From the NCBI GenBank assembly GCA_949825065.1, contig OX463846.1, positions 6,095,366 through 6,159,365 on the forward strand: 64,000 bases of DNA, read 5' to 3'. Origin of the DNA: Odontocerum albicorne. Its lineage: Eukaryota; Arthropoda; Insecta; Trichoptera; Odontoceridae. The notes under the pieces were generated by a model that was not told where the DNA came from, searched no databases, and was given only the letters and a program-made list of their open reading frames with translations. The position numbers were made by a program, and so were the translations under genes. Within the stretch, counting starts at the first letter, position 1; every line of letters begins with the position of its first letter. Of the stretch, positions 32,960 to 41,645 are shown piece after piece.

Positions 32960-33205
32960 CATAATTAGTCTATTTTTTTCATTTTGATGGTGGATAAAAC
33001 ATTAATATCTTAATTCACCCATTTCTTGATGCTTTCATTATGTACTTTGTCTACTAAGTATTATATCGCACCCCATTTAAAAAAATCTAGTTTCTATATT
33101 GGGGCATGTGTAAGTGTCCATGCTTCAACACCATAAAGAAGTTTGGAGAATATGTTGTAACTCTAAACCTAGCAATTGCGACTCACTGTTGATGACACGT
33201 TTTAG
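32960..33205 (-). mobile_element. LINE reverse transcriptase fragment (family 2-like)
   Basis: The minus strand reads NIFSKLLYGVEAWTLTHAPI, then LDFFKWG, VDKVHNESIKKWVN and DINVLSTIKMKKI. This is the LLYG.E.WTL ... LEAFEMW ... W.D...N..VL.R......L..IK.RK series also seen at 49530-49740. Stops and a frameshift break it. Confidence 0.62.
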
Positions 33206-33356
33206 AAAAAAAAAATAAAAATAATAAGTTTATTATATGACACCGCTCAACATATCCGAATAGTCAATTTAAAAAATATTTTAAACAAAAAAAATGTGTT
33301 GCAAATCTAAAGTGGTTTTAAACATTTAATTTTGTAATTTTCTTTTGTGATATTAC
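33206..33356. other. AT-rich spacer
   Basis: Poly-A and AT-rich sequence between two LINE fragments. Nothing recognised. Confidence 0.4.
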
Positions 33357-34115
33357 AATTTATTTATTTATTTATTTAACACTTTTATTGCAATACAATC
33401 TGGCGGGTTTATTGCCAGGTGGCAATCTCTTCCAACCAACCAGACAAAAGTAAACGAAGCAAGTTACGTGGTCGCATAAATCATTCAAATGACTATCCAT
33501 CCCCACGAAATCCATAAACATATACGCGAGAACATGCTCACGAGCCCCACAAAGACGGACAATCACCCGAACATTATTTTTCATATAAAGTGAGATATCA
33601 TCAATCAAAAGGAAAGGAAAGGATGGTGGAGAGGAAAGGAAAAGAAAAATCAGGAATGAAACACGTTATTTTACTGACTAGAAATTAAGAGTTTTTTCAG
33701 TCGCTTCTTAAAGCATGCCAAGGACGGAGCGAGTCTTATATTGGTTTGTAACTGATTCCAGAGTCTCGCTGCATGGACAGTTAAGGACGACGTAAAGAAA
33801 GAGGAGCGGTGAACTGGAAAGGCCAATAAACAATCTCTGTTTGAGCGTAGCGCTAATCCATGATTGGAAAGACGCTGAAAATTTTCGGCGAGATAAGAGG
33901 GTGCGGCGGGACAGTTAAGGATATTACACAATAGAGACAGTATGTGAATTTGGCGTCTATTTCTAACATTCAACCAGTTCAATGCCTTCTGGTATGAAGT
34001 TATATGATCGTACTTTCGTAGGTTGAAAATAAATCATAGACAAACATTTTGAAGACGCTGTAACAATTTAATACATTTTAGAATACATAAACCAGTCTTT
34101 ATTGAAGAGTGTGAC
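33357..34115 (-). mobile_element. LINE 3' portion (family 3), likely partner of the SINEs
   Basis: From 34115 the minus strand reads LQRLQNVCL, FIFNLRKYDHITSYQKALNW, then an open frame (33671-33982) with RRQIHILSLLCNIL and FPVHRSSFFTSSLTVHAARL, WNQL and a LACFKKRLKKL end. These are the C-terminal landmarks of a Jockey/CR1-like ORF2 (R.QN...RFI..L.KYDH; LR..R; H.TSF..SFTV...RLWN.LP). After the stop come a 3' UTR and the tail TGGTTGGTTGGAAGAGATTG, CCACCTGGCAATAAACCCGC, CAGATTGTATTGC and (TAAA)n at 33357-33380. The tail is the one used by the SINEs. Confidence 0.8.
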
Positions 34116-34261
34116 CGGAAGGCAACATTATCTTTGGCCAAATTTATCGTGCTTTCGGGTTTAGAACCACTGGATAAGGTAGGGTCGGAGTTCACAGTTC
34201 ATCAAATCAAAAGGACAACAATATTTGCAACCAACTAATTTACCGGACCAGGACCTCTTCT

Positions 34262-34375
34262 TCATTTTTTTTTGGATAGCATCAAAAATCAAATCCAAAA
34301 CCCTCGGCTGAAAGTCAAGTGTCTTACCCACCAGATCACGTTGATCGTCACTCATCGTGTAATGTACTTGCTCGA
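34262..34375 (-). mobile_element. tRNA-derived SINE head
   Basis: The reverse strand reads CAACGTGATCTGGTGGGTAA then GACACTTGACTTTC (A-box region) and GAGGGTTTTGGATTTGATTT (B-box region, worn). The 84-codon minus frame here is incidental. Confidence 0.55.
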
Positions 34376-34464
34376 TTACACCGGAGTGTTTCAACCGTGT
34401 AAGATTTCTCGGCACCGATTATTTTTCCAATTGGCATAGCAACATTTTTTAATTAAATTATACC

Positions 34465-34745
34465 GTACATGCCGTCATAATTTGCGAAATATCACAATTT
34501 TCGCAAGTTTTCGCATGCATGGGCTGGTCGACTTTTGATACTGTCTCGCGATGGCCGCGCATAAGGCACATTTCAGTAACGGTCATGACACAGCACGGAC
34601 CTTAACAAACATAAAATTATTACATAAAAAATACCAAATAACATCAAAATATAACCAAGAATTTATGCATGCTAACATACCAATATTATACAAACAAAAA
34701 AACAAATAAATATGTTTAGGGGACGCATATGTCCGACACACTCAA
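34465..34745. repeat. Dispersed repeat R1, copy 2
   Basis: It aligns with 10681-10900: GGTCGACTTTTGATACTGTC, TCGCGATGGCCGCGCATAAG and GGGGACGCATATGTCCGACA. No ends or coding part are recognised. Confidence 0.6.
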
Positions 34746-35570
34746 TATTAGAAAGAAATCAATATTTATTTATTTAAAATATGAAATGTTAAAAACACTT
34801 AATCAAAAGTACTCGCACATATTAAATAATTCAATTGAGTTTTCACTGAAAACCTAAATTCGGCAAGATATCAAAGTGAAATTTTTCGTCGACTTTCACA
34901 ATTTCATTGATTTTTCGACAAATTTCGGTTTTTTTTGACAGGGAAACTGGAAAACCAAATTTAACGTAATGACTTCAAAGCGGAAGAATTCAATTTGAAA
35001 AGCTTATCGAAAAGTAACATACTTATCATTTCTATTTCGATTTTCACTTTTTGAAAGGAAAATTTGATATTCTTATAAAAATAAAATCTCTTTAGGAATC
35101 TCCTACTAATTTCTATACGCGTGAAGGGCGGATTTATTTTTATCGCAATTCTATTTTTGTTTGAAGAAATGTACATACCATATATTTATTTATTAAAATT
35201 AATTATCCGAAGTCAATTGAGTGTTCAGTGTACTCTATTAAAATTAAATAAACGCTTTTATGTAAAGCGTTTTTGAAAAATATATTTTGGAAAAAATTTA
35301 TATTATTTTACATTTAATGAATTCCTTTTATCCCAATTTATCCTTTTACCGTTAATATAAACAGTGAACATTAAAAATTTGAAAAAAAAAATATTGTAGG
35401 ATTGTCCATGACTTTAATACATATCTCAAACAGAATAAACATAAAAAGCCTTTACCGATTTGATTACATTTTTTCAACATCACCCCTACCCCAAACGAAA
35501 AAAAAGAAACTTCTTTCTGGATAATCTATTGTATTTTTTATAAAAATCACACCTCAAATTTAGCAATTAT
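34746..35570. other. Unassigned AT-rich stretch
   Basis: No family recognised. The 71-codon minus frame at 34961-35176 is low complexity. Confidence 0.4.
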
Positions 35571-36246
35571 TAGAAAGTATATATTGTAATTTGTTTTATC
35601 AAACATTGTTTATTCCACTTTTTGTAACGGTATAACCCTACCGGTTTCAAGGCTTTCACCTCATCATCAGGGGAGCGCAAACATGACTGAATTCTGTTCG
35701 AACAGGTACCGATATACACGCTTCAACGGTTGGGGACTGAGGGCTGAGGGAGGCATGGGACGATTTCGGCCAGCAGCAGAGAGATTTGTGGGATATATGT
35801 GTTTACCAGATGTTCGCTTAGGCGTACTGACTTAGAAATTTCTAGGGCGTCTAATCTGTCCAATTTATTTCTGTTACTACTGATATGTAAGAATTTGGCA
35901 TCATCGATGCTATCTATCATCAATAGAAAATGTATGGTTTTCACGGTGACAATGATAAGCTACTCGTATTTCATGTGAACACAAATCCGCAGAGGTTGTC
36001 CCATGCCTCCCCCAACCCCCAGTCCCAACCCGAATGTTTACCGCTAGAAGCGTGTATCTCGGTACCAGTTGGAACAGTATTCAGTCTTGTTTGCGCTCCT
36101 CTGATGATGAGGTTAAAGCCTTGAAACCGGTAGGGTTATACCGTTACAAAAAGTAGAATAAACAGTGTTTGATAAAACAAATTACAATGTCTTTAAACCT
36201 CCACAATGTTAATGCCTTAACTATAAATAATATAGAAAGTATATAT
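35571..36246 (-). mobile_element. Penelope-like foldback element, longest copy
   Basis: TAGAAAGTATATAT occurs exactly at 35571-35584 and 36233-36246, a perfect 14-bp flanking repeat. Inside, arms of roughly 175-190 bp face each other. The left arm runs from TGTAATTTGTTTTATC (35585) to GGAGGCATGGGAC (about 35762) and the right arm from GTCCCATGCCTCCC (about 35998) to AAACAAATTACA. The right side continues about 45 bases to AACTATAAATAATA. CTGATGATGAGG ... CCTTGAAACCGG occurs in both arms. The ~235-bp spacer carries a coding relic (35723-35944). Facing terminal repeats and 12-14 bp flanks fit a Penelope-like retroelement, by inference. Confidence 0.7.
35723..35944 (-). pseudogene. Possible C-terminal relic of a Penelope-like ORF
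   Basis: The minus-strand frame of 73 codons reads DSIDDAKFLHISSNRNKLDR, then LDALEISKS and EHLVNTYIPQISLLLA. A K.LH....N...L..LEA.EI.K....LVN pattern is what I expect past the GIY-YIG endonuclease of Penelope-like elements, just before the terminal repeat. The GIY-YIG core itself is not present. The frame lies in the spacer between the two arms and runs outward into the left arm, which fits a 3'-terminal piece. I cannot exclude chance. Confidence 0.45.
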
Positions 36247-36299
36247 ACATTTGAAGGTCGTTAATCGTGAATTTGTGAAAAGATATCTTAAATCTACCT

Positions 36300-36840
36300 G
36301 AAATCTCAAATCTAAAAAGCGGGTGATCGCGGGTATAAAATACAGGCGATAATTACAATGACAAGATCAGCTGCGGAGAAACACGAAAAATATATCGTGA
36401 CAAAAACGTGACCAGGAACACAAATTACAACGTATGAAGCCCAGAGTATTCCCGATCTTCTTGTACGGGGCGAAGACATTAAACCCTGAAATCAAGGGAC
36501 TACCAAAAGATTGATGCACTTGAGATGTGGTGCGAAAATTGGTTTCTTGAAGTATCCTAGACAGCACAGACGACAAATGATTTAATACTATCATAATTGA
36601 ATATAGAAAAGGCTTTTCTTTATTGTTCCTTACGTTACAAAGAGTGAAGACTCATAGAGAGATTCGTTTTGAAAGAAAGAATAAATCCTACGTTGATTCG
36701 TGATCAGTTTCCGACAAGTTGGAAAGATTTCTTCACAAAGGTGGCATACCAGTCATTTGACGAATACTCTAGAGATGCTGAGGACCGTACAAAATGAAGA
36801 CAAGCAATTATGACAGTACTAAGTTAGAATTATAATAAAG
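36300..36840 (+). mobile_element. LINE ORF2 C-terminal fragment (family 6)
   Basis: In shifting frames: RVFPIFLYGAKTLNPEIK, then RLMHL or IDALEMWCEN, TAQTTND, and finally NPTLIRDQFPTSWKDFFTKV then AYQSFDEYSRDAEDRTK. The FLYGAxTxxPxIxKRIDALEMWC series followed by a W-rich tail is a LINE ORF2 C-terminus. At least two frameshifts and several stops break it. Confidence 0.7.
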
Positions 36841-37015
36841 TATGACTTAAGTTTTTTAGATGATAAGGACATATAATATAAAGGGTTAGAAGTTTTGCAA
36901 GAAAAAAATATGGCATGTAAAACTATGGTCAGTTTTTAACAAATTACTTGAAGAATACTTCTGAAACTTTGAGGACCGCACAAAGTGGAGACTAATAACA
37001 CGAAGAACAACGTTT
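36841..37015 (+). mobile_element. Second short copy of the family-6 LINE end
   Basis: GAATACTTCTGAAACTTTGA then GGACCGCACAAAGTGGAGAC (36950-36990) repeats 36760-36800 in diverged form. The preceding TTAGATGATAAGGAC and TATAAAGGGTTAGAAG recur at 38275-38312. Confidence 0.5.
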
Positions 37016-37175
37016 TTGCTTCCTGGAGTCCGATATATTTTTTTAATGCAGTTTCAGATGCTGATTTTATTGGTATCATTACAAAGACTGTATCACGTAT
37101 AGTTTTTAATTTATCATATATTTGAATATAAACCTTATGCTCTACATAGTACAAAGGAAATATATCTACTTGTCA

Positions 37176-37883
37176 CCAATTTTACATTCTTTTTGATGTT
37201 CCCTTTTTTATCGCGCTCTTGGATTGTCTTAAATCTTTTGCCAGCATGTTCCATTCTTGAAGTCTCGATCCTTACAATTCTGCTTGCTTTTTTCATGAAG
37301 TTAAATCCCTGACGAGATCAGTAAACTCTGGCTGAATTATTAAGTGTGGTTCATTGTAAGTTGAAGGTAGGTGGTATTTCGTATCCGTATAATGTTCGTT
37401 TACCGCATGGTTGTCATCCTCTTCTTCATCTTGTGTCCAAAATGAAGGTGGTATTGGAATAGGTAGCGTATCACTGTGAGCGATAGGTCGAATTGCGGAA
37501 TGAAGATTCGGGTATTCAATACTCTTTTTATTTTTGGAAGAGAATCCAATGACATTACTTAAACAAAAGTAGCAATCAGTGACGTGATATTTTTGCTCTC
37601 TTCATACCATGGGAACAGCAAATAGCATTGATTTTCTGGCACCTTTAAGTCGAGCTCGCAGATTTACCGCACAAGTAGCGCAGCAAATGTGAGACCCCCA
37701 TGATTTATCCTGGTCTCCGATCTTGCAGGCGAAATATAACTCGTATGTTTTCCGTATTAAAGGTGTTATATTTTTATGCTGTTCCTTGAACGCAAACCCC
37801 CCACAAACGTAACAAAAAAAGTTCCTTGGTGTATTTATTCTTTCAAAATGAGTTTTTTCACTCAAAATCACAACGTTTCTCAC
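37176..37883 (-). pseudogene. Cysteine-rich (zinc-finger-type) insect repeat protein, pseudogene
   Basis: From ATG at 37883 an open frame of 93 codons contains FFCYVCGGFAFKEQ, then ELYFACKIGDQDKSWGSHIC and CATC, and ends AVPMV at 37602. The same frame resumes past the TGA at 37604-37602 (expected Trp) with HVTDCYFCLSNVIGFSSKN, YPNLHSAIRPIAHSDTLPIP, an acidic TQDEEEDD segment, IIQPEFTDLVRDLTS, and, past further stops, KKQAEL and GSRLQEWNMLAKDLRQ. Paired CxxC motifs and this order match an uncharacterised, highly repeated insect protein family that I associate with mobile elements. Function unknown. At least three stops mean it is dead. The likely metal ligands (CYVC, CK...HIC, CATC, CYFC) survive. 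Confidence 0.65.
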
Positions 37884-38165
37884 TTAAATCACACAACACA
37901 TATTAATACCACTTTGACATAACCTGTAATGGTAAATGACAGTTGTGCAATGCGGTTACGGTGTTGCCAGTATTAGATTTAATTTAAAAATAATTTTTCT
38001 CTAAAACAGTTTTTTAGGTTTTTCTCGAAGTTCTGACGTGACGTCAGGATAATAAAAAATGCATATTATTGTAATGTAGTGTATGCTCGATTATAATCAC
38101 GTCAATTTGTTTGAGAAGCAAAACAAAATTCCAAATTTTTTTCCCAGCGATAATCATAGCAGTGC
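37884..38165. other. Sequence upstream of the cysteine-rich pseudogene
   Basis: TGTGCAATGCGGTTACGGTG at 37947 and GACGTGACGTCAGG at 38034 are mildly GC-rich. It could be the 5' region of the element that carried the pseudogene. No promoter motif is certain. Confidence 0.3.
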
Positions 38166-38169
38166 TAAG

Positions 38170-38320
38170 TCGGAATTATAATAACTCACCACGGCCACGA
38201 ACACTCCAACAAGACCGAGACGAACAAGATGTGGCTTTCCTTAGTCTCAAATATGAGAGCAAACATTTAACTTATTAGATGATAAGGACGCACAATATAA
38301 AGGGTTATAAGCTTTTGAAT
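38170..38320 (+). mobile_element. LINE fragment linked to family 6
   Basis: GCAGTGCTAAGTCGGAATTA then TAATAACTCACCACG, and TTAGATGATAAGGACGCACA, match 36811-36900 but include an extra ~70 bases (CGGCCACGAACACTCCAACA) missing there. It probably preserves the 3' UTR better than that copy. Confidence 0.45.
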
Positions 38321-38515
38321 TCGGTTTGCCCCAATGAATTTATTAGGCTCGTTGATACACCACAAATGGGTAAAGTTTGGAGGTCATTCATATATTATCG
38401 AGCCGATCGAGGCATATTCCAAAAAATAAATCGTGGGAAGTTTATCGCGTCCGCCGACGCATATTCCAGATACTCAATGTTACGGAACTCGGTCAATTTC
38501 GACTGAAAATGGTAC
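38321..38515 (+). other. Unrecognised open segment
   Basis: The frame of 38279-38506 reads SVCPNEFIRLVDTPQMGKVW and then DRGIFQKINRGKFIASADAY, SRYSMLRNSVNFD. It is less low-complexity than most frames here and is GC-richer. I do not recognise it. It may be the end of another mobile element. Confidence 0.3.
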
Positions 38516-38728
38516 TGTTAAAAAAAGCAGATATGTAGAATAGATATATACTCGTAAAAGTATTTAAAGGGGAGTTTTACTGAATTTACAATTTTATAGA
38601 AGATATTTGCAAACGTAGAAATTTGAACTTAATTTCTCTGCATTATCTGTTATATTTGAACATATGATAAATTGTTAAATACAAATACAATTTTTGTCAG
38701 TATGGTAAAAAAAATTGTGTGATATTTT

Positions 38729-38880
38729 GAAGAAATAAATCGTAGAAAGTCAGGGAAATTGTAGGAGTTGTACGAGATGTATGGGTGTGGAAGTGTTTAA
38801 GAAAATGTGTCCAGATAGGAATTTCTAACGCTCTGTCCTCTCTGACTACTCCGACAAGGAAAGGTGAGTTATGCATTTTT
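38729..38880 (+). mobile_element. LINE 3' end fragment (family 1)
   Basis: INRRKSGKL, ELYEMYGCGSV and CTCTGTCCTCTCTGACTACT then CCGACAAGGAAAGGTG resemble the 56100-56225 end (CTCTGTCCTCTCTGCCTACC then CCGACAGGAAAATGG). Confidence 0.6.
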
Positions 38881-39128
38881 TTCTCAACACAATGAAGTAG
38901 CTTCCATGAAAAAACTTCTGGAATCGAAGCTTCCGTACGGAAGGTTAAAGATATAAAACGATATAATCATGTAGGCTATCATAACCAGAAGCTGTTTGGT
39001 TATTGGAGGTCAGGTAAGGTAAGGTAGAACATTGACTTATGTTTAAAATAAGTCAGTCTAAGAATCAAGACAGGAATTAACCTCTAAATGTTATCTGGCC
39101 TAGACTATTGAAAGTAGATTCATCAATA

Positions 39129-39698
39129 TATTGGGTGTTAACATAAATTGTATCCTTTTTTTGTTTTCAAATTAAAAAATAAGCACCAAAAGTAAAACAA
39201 AATGGTAAAGGTTATACGTCATACAGTCATGTGACTTCAATTTATCTGCTCAGCCAATTCTACAACGGTTTGAAGGGGGTCTTCATGACTAATATGGTTT
39301 AAGCGGTCCTCATCGAAGTCCATTGGTTGACCGGAACGCTCCATGTCTTTCAGGTCAACATTACCATCATTGAAACGCAAAAACCATCGACGAGGTGTCC
39401 TTTCATTCATAACATCTTCACCGTACACTTCGCAAATATCGCGAGCAGCTTTATTCCCTCGATTGAACGCGAACAGAAGGAGGTGTCGAAAATGCTCACT
39501 TTCGTGTACTTGCCATCCCATTTTGAAGGCTTGTAATCAAATAAAATAATATATGTAACGTAAAAGCAAACACAATATCTTGTGGAGCAGAAAATTTTCT
39601 TTCGAATGACGTATAATTTTTACCATTTTGTTTTACTTTTGGTGCTCATTTGTAAATTTGAAAAAAAAAACGGACACAACTTATGTTAACACCTAATA
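39129..39698 (-). mobile_element. Mariner-derived element (family A) with ~91-bp inverted ends
   Basis: TA at 39129-39130 and 39697-39698 flank 566 bp. The ends are inverted repeats of about 91 bp (39131-39222 and 39606-39696), starting TTGGGTGTTAACATAA and TTAGGTGTTAACATAA. They share GCACCAAAAGTAAAACAAAA and ATGGTAAA. Between them only the first part of a transposase remains (39237-39521). The catalytic core was deleted, with a join at GACTGTAT/GACGTATAACC near 39222. Confidence 0.85.
39237..39521 (-). CDS. Transposase N-terminal DNA-binding domain, truncated (mariner family A)
   Basis: Ninety-four codons from ATG read as HFRHLLLFAFNRGNKAARDI, CEVYGED and RTPRRWFLRFNDGNVDLKDM, then ERSGQP, RLNHI and TVVELAEQIN. 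This is the first helix-turn-helix and linker of a SETMAR-type mariner transposase, ending inside the second helix-turn-helix. No catalytic Asp is included. If expressed it could bind the element's own ends without cutting. Expression is unproven, and the frame may be open only because the copy is young. Confidence 0.7.
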   Translation of the reverse strand: MGWQVHESEHFRHLLLFAFNRGNKAARDICEVYGEDVMNERTPRRWFLRFNDGNVDLKDMERSGQPMDFDEDRLNHISHEDPLQTVVELAEQIN

Positions 39699-39814
39699 CT
39701 ATAGTATGTCATTGTTTAGATTTTCTGAAATATATTTTCTTGTTTAAATAAAAACATTTTTGTCAAACTGCGGCATTAAAATATGTCAGTATGAACCTGA
39801 AAGATGCTGTTTAT

Positions 39815-40228
39815 AAATTACATAGCTACAAATATACTTATTAAGTGAGCTCGGTTGGATATGAATGTCAAAAAATTACATAGCTACAAATATACTTATT
39901 TAGTAAGCTCGGTTGGACATGAATGTCAAAAAATTACATAGCTACAAATATACTTATTAAGTGAGCTCGGTTGGATATGAATGTCAAAAAATTCCATAGC
40001 TACAAATATACTTATTAAGTGAGCTCGGTTGGATATGAATGTCAAAAAATTACATAGCTACAAATATACTTATTAAGTGAGCTCGGTTAGATATGAATGT
40101 CAAAAAATTTCATAGCTACAAATATACTTATTAAGTGAGCTCGGTTGGATATGAATGTCAAAAAATTACATAGCTACAAATATACTTATTTAGTGAGCTC
40201 GGTTGGATATGAATGTCAAAGAAAGATG
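39815..40228. repeat. 58-bp satellite, 7 units
   Basis: CATAGCTACAAATATACTTA recurs at 39821, 39879, 39937 and every 58 bases after. Each unit also has GTGAGCTCGGTTGGATATGA. Units are nearly identical. Confidence 0.95.
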
Positions 40229-40417
40229 TGAACAATCTCAATGGTATGATATTATGTTGATCAAAATAAAAATAGAGGTATTTTTTTATTGAAACGACCA
40301 TTTTGGTAGGACATCACTTTTAGAGTAAGTCAAAAGTAATAATACTAAAATAAAAGGAAAATTTATATAGGGCCGTTTAGAGCAGTCTCGAACCTCAAGG
40401 ATGTTAGGAAAATAAGG
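40229..40417. other. Unassigned AT-rich spacer
   Basis: AT-rich between the 58-bp satellite and an R2 fragment. The 106-codon minus frame over 40286-40606 shows no domain. Confidence 0.35.
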
Positions 40418-40466
40418 TGATTGCTGCGGCCATAAGATAAGGACTTTCCTCGCATCTGCATATGTT
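40418..40466 (-). repeat. Dispersed repeat R2, fragment
   Basis: ATTGCTGCGGCCATAAGATA then AGGACTTTCCTCGCATCTGC is the reverse complement of the R2 core. Confidence 0.55.
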
Positions 40467-41149
40467 AAAAAATATATTTGGTAAGAAAATCGCATAAAAT
40501 ATACCAAGGGAAGACGAATAGCAAATAAACCTTTGTGGATCTTGCAATATGTGAAAGTAACACATTTGTCTTTAGGTGTAGTGTAGTTTATGTATGTAGT
40601 GTTCACATATAATCATAGAAGATAAGTTTTTGCCGATAACTTAATCTATCATAAACTCGTCATACATCATATAATTTAAAAAATTAACCACGCCACTAAA
40701 TATTTTTTCCATACATGAGTTCTAATTCGGAGATAACTAATATCTTGCACAGTCAGAATATTTCATCATCAAGATTGGTTAAAAACATCTTTATTTCCTA
40801 TTTATTCACTGTAAAATGACCATCTGTAAGCGAAACTTGAGACAGTGTGTGATGGACACAGCTGTTGGTAAGTGACTCTCCTACTAGTTCGATTGTACTT
40901 TGTTAGTATATACAGTAAAACCCTGAATATTCGTGAGCAGCGGCATCCTTATTACTGTACAAAATAAATTACGAAATAACACGTAATTGATTGTTTTAAG
41001 ATATTTGAAGTTTCTATACAATATAAACGTACATGAGACCGTAAAAAATATATTGGCTAATGTATTGACAAATAATTTATGATAATGAAAGTAAGAAGAG
41101 ATTTTAATACCCGAGTGATACTAAAATATTAACATACTTTTGTTAACTG
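40467..41149. other. Unassigned AT-rich stretch
   Basis: No family. AGCTGTTGGTAAGTGACTCT then ACTAGTTCGATTG (about 40860-40895) could be a tiny tRNA-like relic. Confidence 0.35.
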
Positions 41150-41290
41150 GAAAATTTCGTAGCCTAGAAGATAAGACGCTTTAATTTCACTCTGGGGTTT
41201 AGGGTTCGATTGCCTATGGTCCCCGAAACAAAAATCCTAGTGTGGTAACAGTTCGTTTGATAACAATACTTGTATACACGTGTGCGAATA
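41150..41290 (+). mobile_element. tRNA-derived SINE, decayed
   Basis: TCGTAGCCTAGAAGATAAGA then CGC (A-box region), GGGTTTAGGGTTCGATTGCC (B box) and ATCCTAGTGTGGTAACAGTT (body) are in SINE order. The tail is lost. Confidence 0.6.
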
Positions 41291-41499
41291 TTTTTGCGAC
41301 TTTCTATGCCGTAGTATTGCCAACTGGTAATTCATTTATAATGATCTTAGAATTTATATGTGCCATAAAAAGTGTGAACTCAAAAGGTCTTAATAATAAA
41401 TAAGCCTTAATTCCTAATTATTCTATAATATTATACTTTTGTTGTTTATAATGTAACTTGTAAGGCCCATTGCTTTGTAGCATTTTTTCCAATCCATCA

Positions 41500-41645
41500 G
41501 ATGTATATTGTAGAAACCGTAAGTTAAAAGTAGACTGGACCATTTTTAAAAGACAAAAGGCCGTTCGAATGCGAATCGAACGCGCAACCTTCGAGTGAGA
41601 AAACAGATGTCTTAACAACTAGGCCATCGAGGCTAATAATTCAAT
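41500..41645 (-). mobile_element. tRNA-derived SINE
   Basis: The reverse strand reads GCCTCGATGGCCTAGTTGTT then AAGACATCTG (A box), AAGGTTGCGCGTTCGATTCG (B box) and GGTCCAGTCTACTTTTAACT (body). Confidence 0.68.
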
